Positions 35,266-46,879 of a DNA stretch of 64,000 nt are shown piece by piece; positions within the stretch are counted from its first letter, which is position 1; each line of letters starts with the position of its first letter. A program made the position numbers and the translations under genes. The stretch lies in the NCBI RefSeq assembly GCF_947179165.1, contig NC_077239.1, forward strand, positions 69,827,134 through 69,891,133, written 5' to 3'. Origin of the DNA: Solanum dulcamara (lineage: Eukaryota > Streptophyta > Magnoliopsida > Solanales > Solanaceae). The notes under the pieces are model-generated. The model had not been told where the DNA came from and ran no database searches. It saw nothing but the letters and a program-made list of their open reading frames with translations.

Positions 35266-38087
35266 CTATAAAATGCATGGTGTAGGGTGAACCAAAAAAA
35301 CAGAAACTTTGAATTCCTTGAGTTCCAGTGAGGTGGCTAGCTTGGATCCTTCGACTTCATCCTCAGCAAATGCTAAAAGTACTTCTAAATCCTTCGCCAT
35401 TCCACACAATTCTTTTATCTCCTTTTTTATATTACCCAGTGATTGACGAAGGGAGGACACCACTTTAACTTTTTCATGCTTTTCAAGCATTGCATTTGAA
35501 AGGCATTCTCCCGCTGTTAAAAATAACTTATTTTTTTTTAGTTTCCACATCCATATCATGAAGGGTTGATCGTGCTTGGTCATACGAAGTGGCAAACTCA
35601 AAGAAGGAGTTCAATAACTTTGTCAAAGGTGAGATATCCACGTCCTTGTAATCCATCTCCTTGATAATTACTTGGATTTCATCTTTAAGAGAAGAAGCAG
35701 AATCTACATATCTTTTAGAGAGTTTGCCTCGAATGACGGCCCAAAATGTGGAGACAAAATTCTTTTGAGCATCTAAGATGACCTTCTTCCCATTAAATAT
35801 AGATATAGAAACTGATGGATGCTTGCGTACATCAGACTTCAAAGTTGTTTTGACCTCGTCACGCGAAATAAAAAGTATCCCTTCACCCGCTTTAGACATG
35901 AAAGGTGGTTTCATCAAATATAAAGCAGATATAGATTCACCACTCTCTTGTGACTTTCCATGCTACAATACCGCAATGTTGTTCTCCTGCATTAGAAAAT
36001 GAGAGACATAAATAATCAAGTAAAAAAAAGCATTAGGATATACTCGATAAAGTGAAGTTCTTAATCTACATCTTCAATAGGGACTGTTATGGTCCTTGAA
36101 GGGTTGTTCATATCATCATGTAGTTCAACCACAGGTATAGTAGCATCCTTCAAATTTCTTGGGCATGCTCTTATTCTCTTCTAACAATGATCTCTGCTAC
36201 TACTTTCACTCTCATCTTGAAGCACCCTTTTAAAGATATAAGCAACCTGAGCAAGTGTCCTTTCTTTCAACACCCTTGAAGACAGTTGAGATATTTTTGT
36301 TCTACATTGTTGGGGTAATGTGGCATTCAAACAAATAGGCACACCAGCATTAAGGACTTTGTTCATATTTACTTCGTCAGAACCCTCTAGATGTATGACA
36401 GGAGTCGGCCCAACAATATTCACTAAAGTCTGCAAATGATCATTAAGAAAACTCCCATGAGTTTTCTCCCACCAAATCTCATAGTCAGATCCAAAGAACT
36501 TTCCTGCATTAGGCATGATTGAAGGAAAAGTTGCTCGTGATGAAGAACGTCTCATAGTACAAATCCTCTAAAACATGAGTCCTTTGTCCAAAGGGGCACT
36601 ATAATGTCATTCCTCATGATGCCAGAAATATTCTGTAGAATCCAAGTTGACGACTAAAGCGATGTGGGCTATATGGCTAAATGATAAATGAATGTTTACA
36701 TCTAAGAGGAAAATAGTTAAAGCGGATACTCATGAAAAAGCTTGAATCTAACTCTGGTGCGTGATCATTATCTATATAAAAGTAAGGGTACGTTTTATCC
36801 TGCATGGTAGATGTCCAAGACACGTCCTCTCCACCATGAATGCATTTTCTTGTGTCATTTTTGTCAAAATACTTTCGCTCCCTCTCCAGAATATACTACC
36901 ATAGTAGGAACAAAGGGACCATTGAAAAATGCGTAATGAGTCTTGAAATAATGAGCAAGCCAACCATAAACATAGTGGATGGGAAAGCAGACTTTAATTT
37001 GATTAAGATCTTGTTCAAACCATTATAGATATTGGATAATACCGGAATACCAAGGCTGACCTTCCTCCCGCTTGCCATCATGAAAGTCCCCGGATAAATG
37101 AAGTCACCTTCCCTATTGGGGAAAACAAAAGCACACAACCAACAAGATAAGAAAGCTATCAGATATGTGTCATCTCTTTTGTCAGATTTCACCCCAAGCT
37201 CAACAAATACTCCTTCCTCAGCACATGACCATCTTGTTATATCAGGTAAAACCCCATTAAGATTATGTGTCAATTCAAGGCGAGAAGACTTCTTTTCCTA
37301 CCTCGGCGGAGCATATCCACACCTTAAAGAATTCTTGCACCAGAATTTTATACACTTACTAAAAGATACTTCTTAGTTAACACCCCAAAGATGATGAAAG
37401 GCTGCAAACAGATATTGACAAGTTCGAGGAATGTATTTTACCTTCTTTTCATCTAATCCCATAAGTTCTCCAGCCTCAGGCACCATTTATTCATAAAGAG
37501 AACCCCAAATCAGCAAGCCTCCGAAAGTATGTAAATCCAAGAGAGAAATAGATAATTCCCCCACAGAGGTAAGAAGTATGTTTGGTTTGGGACAACAAGC
37601 TTCACAGAATGCTTGTAAAATATCTGAATTAAGATCATAAGTGAAAAGAGATGCATAAATGGCATCATAAATTTGTGCCATACCCAAGACTTCTTGGCTA
37701 TTACTAAGTATATCTTCGATCCACTCCCAGTACCCTAGAATATGACGATACTATCCCTCATGTATCATTGTATCTCCCCAGGTATCTCATCTTAGATTAT
37801 GCGATGACCTAAACTTGGAAGAGAAGTTTCAATATTAGCATGATAATGATCTGGTGCTTGAAGGGACTACAACCTGAGCAGCTTATTAGAAATATGGGTT
37901 TGCACGAAGTCCAACTCGCCATACAAAATGGATTTTTTCAAGGGAGGCCACGGACTCGCATATCGACCGACTAGTGGAGCGTAAGTCAAAAACCTAGTTT
38001 GATCCACCCTTCCTCGGTTTCAACTAGAAGATGCCTAAGTTTGGTGGAGGGAGAGACGTATTGTCTGAAAATTGCCATCTCTTCAAA
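35266..38087 (-). pseudogene. Antisense plant-mobile-domain gene within the Tat element (aORF)
   Basis: Minus-strand blocks in order: after an acceptor-like ttgcag (38090-38088), ATG at 38078 (MAIFRQYVSPSTKLRHLL, then frames reading ETEEGWIKLGF and GRYASPWPPLKK). Next come SWEWIEDILSNSQEVLGMA-type text and 37687-37487 (AQIYDAIYASLFTYDLNSDI, LQAFCEACCPKPNILLTSVG, ELSISLLDLHTFGGL). Then 37273-36896 (FVELGVKSDKRDDTYLIAFL, SCWLCAFVFP), 36555-36181 and 35917-35266, with a coiled-coil-like Lys/Glu-rich end. The ELSISLLDL-GGL and LSCWLCxFVFP blocks are typical of the plant mobile (aminotransferase-like) domain, PF10536. Stops interrupt it, so this copy is probably dead. Antisense ORFs in the 3' region are known for Tat elements; cellular relatives act in silencing and meristem pathways. 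Confidence 0.75.
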
Positions 38088-38156
38088 CTGCAAGGAATAA
38101 AAGAGACCATTAGTGACAAAACTTGGGTATACAAGAAATAAATTGTGTAAGTGAGC

Positions 38157-38575
38157 CCTTTGTTACTCTTAAGGCAGAGGTGTGTATCCATCCCTTTGTG
38201 TTGTAAGAATACCTTGAAATTACCTTTCTTAGGGAGGGAACGCATATCTATTCCTTTGCGTCGTAAGAATACTTTAAAATTACCTTTTTTTAGGACAGAA
38301 ATGCATATCCATTTCTTTACGCCGTAAGAATACCTTTAAATTACCTTTTCTTAGGGTGGGGATGCGTATCCATCCCTTTGCACCATAAAAATATCATAAA
38401 ATTACCTTTCTTACGGTGGGGATGTGTATCCATCCCTTTGCGCTGAAAGAATATCATAAAATTACCTTTCTTAAGGCGGGAATGCTTATCCATCCCTTTG
38501 CGCCGTAAGAATACTATAAAATTACCTTCCCCAAAGTGGGGACCCGTATGCATCTCTTTCACACCTCAAGACAAA
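38157..38575. repeat. 60-bp minisatellite, seven units
   Basis: Units with cctttgcgccgtaagaatac and ttaccttt-cttagg-gggatg begin near 38157, 38217, 38277, 38339, 38400, 38460 and 38520. It sits in the predicted first intron of the antisense gene. Because 60 is a multiple of 3 it creates spurious repeating frames. Confidence 0.92.
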
Positions 38576-38699
38576 CTCTTATTTTATGATAAAACCCTTC
38601 ATTGTATAGTTTCCACTAACTACAAATATTGCTTCCATTGACCTATGAAAAAAAAAACACATAATAAAAGAAAATTTTAAAAAAAGGGAGGAGGAAATT

Positions 38700-38787
38700 A
38701 CCTCGCTATTGATGCTTGTGAATCCCTTCCTAGCAAAAGCTCACAAATTGGAGTTCAAAAAATATGAAGGGCATGGTCCTATTTATA
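38700..38787 (-). promoter_or_regulatory. Promoter and first exon of the antisense gene
   Basis: Minus strand: TATAAATA at 38787-38780, then about 75 bp of leader ending atagcgag|gtaatttcc, a good splice donor (38701-38700). With the acceptor at 38090-38088 this defines an intron of about 610 bp that contains the minisatellite. It is oriented against the retrotransposon transcript, so the antisense gene has its own start. Inferred from sequence signals only. Confidence 0.5.
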
Positions 38788-38799
38788 CAGGGTTGGGAT

Positions 38800-39236
38800 G
38801 GATCAATCCTTACTCAATAAGGAGCAAAACTAACCAAACCGATTAGGAGAAGGAATCAAGAATGAAAAAAAAAGGTAAAAAGAAGAAGCTAAAAGGTGGG
38901 GGTGACATGGAGTCCTTCTCCAAAACGAATACTAATTCCTTTTTAGCTAAATTACAGGAATTGAAGACATACGGAAATATCTCTATCCTCATTCAAATTG
39001 GTCACTCTTTAAACAAACATATACTTATCCCTTCCCTTAATTCTAATTGGTTAGGGATAGGGCAGTGGCCAAGCGGCCACGTGAGATTGAGATCTCACAT
39101 TTCATTCCAATTATAATAAAGTGGGCATTAAATTAAATATTTCATGACGCATGATAAATAATTATTATTTAATTATTACTTCAAGTCTAGTCTTTAAAAG
39201 ATAAATATTTAGACAAGTCTTAAAGCATGGAGCATT
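38800..39236. other. Tat 3' end up to the LTR
   Basis: No gene. A purine-rich segment (aaagcatggagcat, 39222-39235) just before the LTR is the likely polypurine tract. Confidence 0.5.
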
Positions 39237-40184
39237 TGTAATCATTTAAAATTTATTAAATATAAATTTATAAATAATTTAAATTATATTAAATTCAAGA
39301 TATATTAGTCCAAATAAATATTATAGATTAATATAATTGGATCTATTATTTAAATTCAAGAAGTATGAATTTAATTAAAGTCCAATTTTATTGGACTAGT
39401 CCATTGATTTGGGCTATAAATGATGAGCCCACTTTGCTAAGCCCAATATCATATCATCTTAGATGCCCATTTTTGATGCCATGTGTCAAGAGACGTGTCA
39501 TGCCAGGTCAAACAAATAAGCCAATAAGAGCATGCCATGTGTCAAAATGACAAGCCCATTCGCTAAAGCCCATTATGCCATGTCACTTAAATCTGATTGG
39601 CCAGAGGAAAATCTATTTTCATCACAATTCCTCCATTCCACAACTATAAATAGGGGTCCTCATAATTCAGAAAAGACACCAGAATTCTAACAAGAAGCCA
39701 AAGAGAGCTTGTTGATCAAACACCGCAGACTTCTCTACAAGCTACAAGTTCAAGAATTCAATATTAAGTTCATCAAGTTCGAGAACAACTCAAGATCAAG
39801 ACTATCAGATTAAAGAACAAGCCCAAAATCCCTTAAATTCAAATACAAGTCAAGATCAAGTTCAAGAACAAGTGAAGATCAAAATCATCAAGATCAAGAA
39901 CAAGTGAAATTCAAGTTCATCAAATCAACAAATCAAGATCAAGACTGCAATATTCAAGAACAAGCCCAAAAGCCCTTGAATTGTAGTAATAAGTCATGAT
40001 CAAATCCATCAAGTTCAACCAAATTCAAGATCAAGCTCAAGAGCCCTTGAATTTATATTCGAAAAGACGAATCAGAGAATTTATAGAGATTGTAACACTC
40101 ATATTCAAAAATTAAATATTACGATTATTACGATATTTTTCAGTCTTGATTATTATTTTCTCGACGCAAATTTTATTGTCTACA
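39237..40184 (+). repeat. Tat element 3' LTR
   Basis: 948 bp, TGTAATCATT..TCTACA, pairing with 26921-27935. TATAAATA at 39645-39652. Followed by ATATG. Confidence 0.92.
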
Positions 40185-40345
40185 ATATGTTCTTTTTAGA
40201 GGCAGTTAACACTCTTTGTAAATATCTCTAAAGCCTATAGTGACACTGAATCCAATAATAATTAACAAATATCGGTAAAAGTTTTAGCACTCTTTGTTAA
40301 TATAAATATTTATTGCCACTAAAAGTTATTTTTATTATAGTGTTA

Positions 40346-41350
40346 AGGAGGGGGAAAATGGGATTTGATTGAGAAAGAAAAGTGAGTAGCATGAAAATTT
40401 TGTCGAGAAAAGGATGGAGAGGTGTGAAAGGATTTGCGGAACAAGGATATTATTTTAATGAGATTGAATGGTATAACTCTATTATAGATTTGATTTATTC
40501 AGATTATTTCGATCAATTAAAAGGTTTAAGAAAACAAAACAAAATACACTTAAGGGTTGAATCTGAATGATTAGATTCAGATCTTAAACAAGTGCAAACG
40601 AATAAGGCCTAAATGTCTATGCATGAGCAATTACATGGATCAGGGTACAATTTAGGGTAACTTAATAAATTTCACTATTTTAGAAGCTAATTACTTAGAT
40701 TTACGCTAATTTGTAATATTACGTTCCTTACCATACTTTGGGCCTCGAATACTTGTATCTACCTTATCTAGATACATGTATCCATGATACATTTAAAGCA
40801 AATACATATCAGTTAGTTGTGTCTAATTAAGTAATATAACTAAAAGTCATTAATTAAGAAATGTGTCTAATTAAGGGATATAACTTAAAGCCATTTAATA
40901 AGGAGAAAGTCACGCTTGTAACAACTTTAGAGATTATGACATATTACAACTCCAAAGAAATATCAAAAGAATTAAAATTCTTTTCTTGTTTGGCGATTCA
41001 GTAAAGTTTAAGTTTAGACTTATTAACTAAGATTCACGAACTCTTATTCAAATACATATGTATATTTTGTCAGATACATATACACTTAATCAGATTCACT
41101 GATTAAAAACTATATACATATAATTTTAACTCAATAATATATCAGATACATCGATAATGTGCCAGAAACATACGTAAATCTCCGATAGTGTATAAATCTC
41201 TAATACATGCATATATTTTATAAGATACATATACACTTAATCAAATAAACTGATAAAAATAGATACATATAATTTTAACTCACTAATGGACCAGATACAT
41301 CAATAATGTACCAGATACATGCGTAAATCTCCATTAACATTTGATTACAT
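40346..41350. other. Gene-free stretch with a 150-bp duplication
   Basis: AT-rich, no gene. 41052-41332 holds two diverged tandem copies (period about 150 bp) of a segment rich in agatacatatacac and taaatctcc. Confidence 0.6.
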
Positions 41351-41352
41351 TC

Positions 41353-43364
41353 TGTCACGATCCAACCCAATCGGTTCGTGCGGGCACCTACTTTAACACC
41401 TAAGTAAGAGAACCTTCAATACCTAACCAATCAAATATGCAGAAACTTAGGAAATACCCAAATTTTTAAGTGGAAAACCAATGAATTATGAAACATTGAG
41501 TTAAAGAACACTGAGATATAAATTTAATAAATAATTTACATCATAGTGATCTAGTCTAACAAGTACAAGAACTTCTAAAAATACAAAGTATAAATAAAGT
41601 AATGATACAGCTTCCACCATAAGGAAGGAAAAATAGAAGTTGTTGGAGACCGTCTTCATACTCACTTATGAAACCTTACTGATCCTGCAACCACACTATG
41701 TCAAGTGGCATAGCAAGAGTATTATCAGTACAAATAATACGTACTGGTAGGCATCATTGGTCAACCTAATACCCACCACATAATATATAGGAATCAAATG
41801 GAAAGAAATATGATCAACAAGAAAATACACCACCAACATTTGACGCACAACCATCCCCTCTCCCATGTTCTTGTAGCCTAACACTTGCTCAATGTTATTG
41901 GTCCACTGCTGACTCGAAATACAAATTCAGGCCTAGCCTTTCTAATACATAGGGCAGTTCTCAGAACCCATGCTACCACTAGTCTGCTATGTTAGCTTTA
42001 CACACCCACAAGCCCATAAGTCAACAACACCATCCTTAACACGTTTCCTTCTAGTTAGCAAGACTTTACCAACTATTCTAGACCGATAACTTTTCATCTG
42101 ACAGAACCTAGTCATCCCACAATCATGCCTCTAGGTGGTTCTGACCCTCACAGTTAATCATAACAATAGTTATCACTTGGTCGAACTCTAAGTAACCAAT
42201 TCCCAACTTACAACCCAACCTCTACTCTTATACTTGATTCTAAAGAATGCCATATACAACTATAATATAGACACACAATGTTACACAGCCGTACCCACAG
42301 ATAGTACTTTACTTAATATCAGTCCTCAACTCGAATCAATTACAGAACTGGTGAAATCATTCACTGTAATGCCAACCCTTCAGTCTCTATACCTACATCA
42401 CACTAGTTCACAGAATGATAGATACCAACTGGTCCTCTCATGAAACTATCAACACATACTTGGTCCTCTCATGAAATTCATACTCGGACTAATAGCATAC
42501 CGGAATATGATATCCAATCCAGTTATGTGTCAAAATGTGACACTCGATTCAATAAATGTGTCGGAATGCGAAATCTGATCTAGTAATATATCAGAACATG
42601 ACACCCGATCCTAAAAAATATAACCAAATCATAATCACAATTATAATGAATAGTCACAACAGTTATAATTACCAAGAACAGGTTCAGTGTATGTCAATTC
42701 ACACATTTAGTTATTTAGGTTGGTTAATTTCACCTCTTCTCATCTCCATACATACATACATACAATTTGAGCAGATAACATGCATAAATATCACAGACAG
42801 AAAGACTAACCACCACCTACCCCTAATTCATGAGACAAATCTTCCTTACCTAGGTCACATCAAGTTTAACCGCTAAGGATACACATTTTTCTTCCCATAC
42901 TCCGTGCACAAGGGCCTAAACACAAAATCTCCCATTAATTTTCCTTGTACAAAGCATGGCTACAAGATTTAAGCTACTCAAATAAGGAAACCTAGCCTAC
43001 TTGGGTGTCAAGCAACTATGGAGAGGTATTGTGTCTCCAATCCTATCTTCAGACGATGGAATGGTGAAAGTAGGCCTGAATTCCGTTGGTTGGAGTCTTT
43101 CTTGCGCTAGAGTCTCATTTTCCCTCCTTCCCAGGCCTAGAGGAGCCTGGTGAGGGTTTTTGGGTTAACCCTCGCCTCTTTTTGGCATTTTAGGAAAAGA
43201 TGGAAAATAAGAATTTGCATATTTAACTTCTGTCCAGACCATTCTGCCGGAGCGGTGCCGTCGTGGCGGAACCATGTCCGCTCTAGCGGTATAGTGGGGT
43301 CTGGTTGGCTTAATTTCTCACAGACTTCCATCTCTCCTTAGTAACAACGGCTCGGATCGTTGCA
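41353..43364 (+). mobile_element. LTR-like repeat, family X copy 2 (2.0 kb)
   Basis: Begins TGTCACGATCCAACCC and ends GGATCGTTGCA. Flanked by cattc (41348-41352) and cgttc (43365-43369), a near-match that could be a 5-bp target duplication. It parallels 19252-22125 throughout, including the minisatellite (42480-42610) and the GC-rich gccggagcggtgccg segment. Non-coding. Confidence 0.65.
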
Positions 43365-43369
43365 CGTTC

Positions 43370-43989
43370 CTAATTTTTTCGGCATTTAACCAAGGCGGTG
43401 TTTGCTTCACCTTTTGGTTTGTTGTTGCGAGCAACAGTGCTCTATAGTTATGACTTATCGCTAATATCGTTGGAGTCGGAGGGAAGGATGAGGCGGCGCT
43501 AACGATTATTTGCTGGTGAATCGCTAATCATGAAAGTAAATTTAAAAAACCCTAAATCAATAGAGTTTTATCTTAACATTTGAAATCAGAAGACAAAACA
43601 ACTAAAATTTTATCAGAGATACATGACTTTGAATAATGATTAAATAGATACAAACCTCAAATTGGTGTATGGTTGTTTCAAATTTCAATTTTAAGGATTT
43701 AATGGTGGAAATAGTGATGAAGAGAAAGAAGGGAGGAAGGAAGAGAGAATGGAGAATGATGATGGAGAACTTAGGTGGGAGGTTGATGAGAGAGAGAGAG
43801 TTGATTGACATTGAAGCGTTAGTTAGGGATGGTTTAATTGTGCAAATAATTAATTTAGGCTATTTTTTTAGAAATATGTGTATATGAACGTATTTTTTTC
43901 AATATATGGTATAAAACTCTTAACTAGCGGTAATATATGTAATTATTTTAAAATATAGATAGAATTAGAAAAATATAGATACAATTAAT
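43370..43989. other. Gene-free stretch
   Basis: Contains a purine-rich tract (43725-43800) that produces open frames on both strands. No recognised gene. Confidence 0.5.
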
Positions 43990-44960
43990 ATATATGATAG
44001 TGATGTATGTATAATAAGGTAGTTTTTCCTGCCATTTATTTTGTTGTGGATCCATAAACTAGTTATGACACTAATGTATGTGATGATGAAAATTACACGG
44101 TTTGATAATTCATAATTTCAATTATGCTGTTATAAATTGATTGCTACTAATAATTTATGTTTGTAGTAACAAGTAGTATATAGTATGGCCAAAAGATGAA
44201 AAGAATAGGAACACGCCAGAGATGCACACCAAAATTCCTGTCCAAATTGTCATTTATCTTATCTTATTTATCATGTGCAGGTTGGAACCTTCGAGGTCTC
44301 CTCTATCATCCCCCTACCTTTTCGTCAATAGAAAATTAGACAATGATGCTATATGTCAATACATACCCCCTTTTTCAACCTCCACTCACTCCCAATTTCT
44401 TTGGTCTTCATTTATTCTTTTTCTGAAAAATATGTTTTCTATATAAATGCTATTACAAGAAGGGATTATTCTTGTCGAAGTTGTTCCACAATAGTTATTA
44501 TTTACACCAGTAAATACATATATTTATGTTCCTACACATTGTAGCGGTCAGGGTGGAGCTACAATGGTGTCAGAGTGTCCAGTTGGATATCATTTGTCTG
44601 AAAATAATATTATATATATTGATAAAATTTTACTTTATATTGGTATATATAGTATTTGGAACACTCTTAGAAAACAAAAGAAAGCCCATATTGCAGTGGC
44701 TAGGACGGTCACGAAGCCACAAGTCGCCCAGGTTTGATTCCTGGTAGCCGCATCTTCTTGTTTTAAATTATTTGTAATTTATTGTCCAAAATTTGGAGAT
44801 CCTACGTGAAATTTCTAGCCACGTCACTAGCGGAATCTAAGTTTGGCGTTCGTCAAAGAAGCTATGTTTTTATTAAATTTTGCCACTACTTTAGCTACGT
44901 ACATGGTTGGACTTTCGATAAATTCATTTAATTTTTAGATCGTGATTTTAATTTTTAAAA
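43990..44960. repeat. Segmental duplication, copy A
   Basis: Blocks such as actaataatttatg, ccaaaagatgaaaagaat, cctgtccaaattgtcattta, ggtctcctctat, tcgtcaatagaaaatta and caagtttggcgtt-gtcaa recur in the same order in 54030-57590. Copy B has been expanded by two insertions; copy A carries the tRNA-like repeat at 44526-44757. Confidence 0.75.
44526..44757 (+). repeat. tRNA-related short interspersed repeat
   Basis: It starts with ggtggagctacaatggtgtc, a common Solanaceae dispersed-repeat head. It ends in two hairpins: gtggct/agccac (44696-44701 with 44715-44720), and a T-arm-like ccagg-tttgatt-cctgg. The latter includes ggtttgattcc (44731-44741), 10 of 11 matches to a Pol III B box. There is no matching 5' acceptor strand, so it is not a functional tRNA. 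Confidence 0.5.
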
Positions 44961-45392
44961 AAATATAAGTATATATTCAAACGTTGATTTGAAATCATGA
45001 TTTTATATCGCATGTCCAAACATAAGTTTAATTAATTGTCTTCTGTTAAAGTGTGAGAGTAGTACTAAATATGGTTTATTAGTATGTTGGATTAGTAATG
45101 CTATAATTAGTTACGCTAAGATTATTTTTTATCCACTCTTTGATTTGGCGTATCAAGAGTAGTTATATCTTTACCCTGCTTATCCATGTAATTATTAATA
45201 TCATGATTTGCTATATATTAATTACACATCATATTTTAATACATGTATTAATTATACATAGGCTCAAAATCTTATCAAATACTTCCCCTTGTTTACTTTT
45301 AATTGTCAAATTTGAACTTGATACATCCATTAAGAAAATAATAATTAACCTGACTATTTTATCACATTACCCCTATTAATTGATGTTTAGTA

Positions 45393-45645
45393 TTCCCTCT
45401 GTCCAACAATAGTTGTCCAGTATTGACTTGATACAGAGATTAAGAAGCAGTATATGATAGGGGTAACTTTATCAAATCATCCTTATTAAATAAAAGTCAT
45501 CTAAACATTGAAAAATAAATATTATTTAATAACGAGGGTAAAATAAACACATCATGATAAATTATTCATTGATTTTATAAACTGAACAAATATTGTTAGA
45601 CATTCCAAAAAAATATAGTGAACAAGTCAATATGGACGGAGGGAG
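45393..45645. mobile_element. Stowaway-type MITE, 253 bp
   Basis: Ends ttccctctgtccaacaat and, reversed, ctccctccgtcc. TA duplication at 45391-45392 and 45646-45647. A more decayed relative lies just left (about 45284-45390). Confidence 0.88.
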
Positions 45646-45806
45646 TATAAAATCTTGAAAAATGATTGGGGAATAAGTAATTAATGCTAAGGGAAAAACA
45701 TGCAAAAATAATTGTTTTTTCCTTGAAAATTTATTTTAAATTTTGGGAGTAGTGAATAATCTAAAGTGAATAGAGAGAGTAAACAATTAAATAATATCAT
45801 ACTAAG

Positions 45807-46187
45807 AGCCCGTTTGGATTGGCTTTAAGTTGGTCAAAACCAACTTAAAGCCCCTTTTTAGCTTTTGGACATGTTTGCCTAATGCTGACTTTAAGCCATA
45901 AAGTTCTTAAAGTCAGTCAAAAATGAAAAGTGAGGATTCCTAACTTTTTTTTTCCAAAGTGTTTAAAGTCATTTTCTTTGACCATGGAAATTACTTTTAT
46001 ATCCCTTATATTTTAACTAAATTTCCAAACTATCTTTTTTTATTCTTTTAACCCTAAAATTCACATCATAAGAACTTTTATCCAAACACTCAACTGCTTA
46101 TTTATAAAAATAACTTTCAGCATTTTAAAGTTCTAAAAGCACTTCATACATAAAAGTTACTTTTTTTAAGCTCATCCAAACGGGCTC
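45807..46187. mobile_element. Tourist/PIF-type MITE, 381 bp
   Basis: Terminal inverted repeats gagcccgtttggattggct and, reversed, gagcccgtttggatgagct. 3-bp duplication TAA at 45804-45806 and 46188-46190. Confidence 0.9.
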
Positions 46188-46194
46188 TAAGTAA

Positions 46195-46873
46195 GCATTT
46201 GGCCCCAAGTAATTTTGGAAAAAACTTTTAAAAAAATTGGAAACAAATGTTTATCCATATAATTTTTCATTACTTAGCAAATATATTTGGCAAAAATCCC
46301 AAATTGTCAAGTTCTAGAACTTGAGAACTTGAAAAAATTTAAAAATTTAAAAATTATCTCAAACTTTTATATTTTATAAAAACATCAATCATTTATTAAT
46401 TCTAACTAAATATTTGTCTACCAACTTACCTCATTGCTTCGTCTTCTCGCCATCTAATCTAGAAATAAAAGTTTATCGGGAAGAGATTGTTCGTACAATG
46501 AAGAAAAAATTTATAAAAGAATAGTTTGTTATGACCTCCTCTGGAAAAGAATAGTTTGAGTGACAAGATTGGAAAAAAAAAAGAATAATTTGTTTTTAAT
46601 TCAATTAATGTATCGCCCTTGTCCATATTGTTATTTTGTTATTGTTAATTATTATCAATTATGTTATAAGATTTTTTTTAACGGAACATGTTCATTAGAA
46701 ATGATAACACAAACTTATGAGTATTTTTAATAATTTTTAGAATTTACAGATACAAAATAATAATTTTTGAAATTTCACCAAAACTTTAAAAAAATTGTGG
46801 TCAAAGTCATAATGAAACTTTACCCAATAATAATTTGTCAAAAATATTTTAAAACTTGAAGCCAAACGATACT
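46195..46873. mobile_element. Probable MITE or short DNA transposon, 0.68 kb
   Basis: The left end gcatttggccccaagtaatt matches, imperfectly, the reversed right end agtatcgtttggcttcaag. TAA flanks both sides (46192-46194, 46874-46876). It abuts the previous MITE. The interior is non-coding. Confidence 0.5.
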
Positions 46874-46879
46874 TAATAC

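Larger units (their letters stand above)
26921..40184 (+). mobile_element. Ty3/gypsy Tat-lineage retrotransposon, complete insertion (13.3 kb)
   Basis: LTRs 26921-27935 and 39237-40184 (TGTAAT..TCTACA) are flanked by the 5-bp duplication ATATG (26916-26920 and 40185-40189). Plus-strand order is primer site, gag, protease, RT, RNase H, a second (archaeal-type) RNase H, integrase. A long 3' region then holds an antisense gene and a minisatellite. The extra RNase H and the large 3' region with an antisense ORF are known marks of the Tat/Ogre lineage. Several frames contain stops, so it is probably immobile. The LTRs differ little over stretches compared by eye (about 8 mismatches in 120 bp), so it looks younger than the chromovirus. 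Confidence 0.92.
26854..40342. mobile_element. Small CACTA-type MITE split by the Tat retrotransposon
   Basis: The outer ends are cactatattaaaaataatct (26854) and, reversed from 40342, cactataataaaaataactt. They are flanked by the 3-bp duplication TTA (26851-26853 and 40343-40345). Only 26854-26920 and 40190-40342 belong to it, so the MITE is about 220 bp without the insertion. It predates the Tat element. Confidence 0.8.

Noticed and set aside
38024..38562. Minus-strand frames with repeated KKGNFMIF / GMDTHPH-like text
   Set aside because: Translation of the 60-bp minisatellite, which stays in frame because 60 is divisible by 3. It lies in the predicted intron.
43602..43887. Open frames on both strands over a purine-rich tract
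   Set aside because: Simple-sequence bias (Lys/Arg/Glu/Gly on one strand, Leu/Phe/Ser on the other) explains them.
44690..44757. Considered as a genuine tRNA gene
   Set aside because: The T-arm and B box are good, but there is no acceptor stem, D-arm or recognisable anticodon arm.
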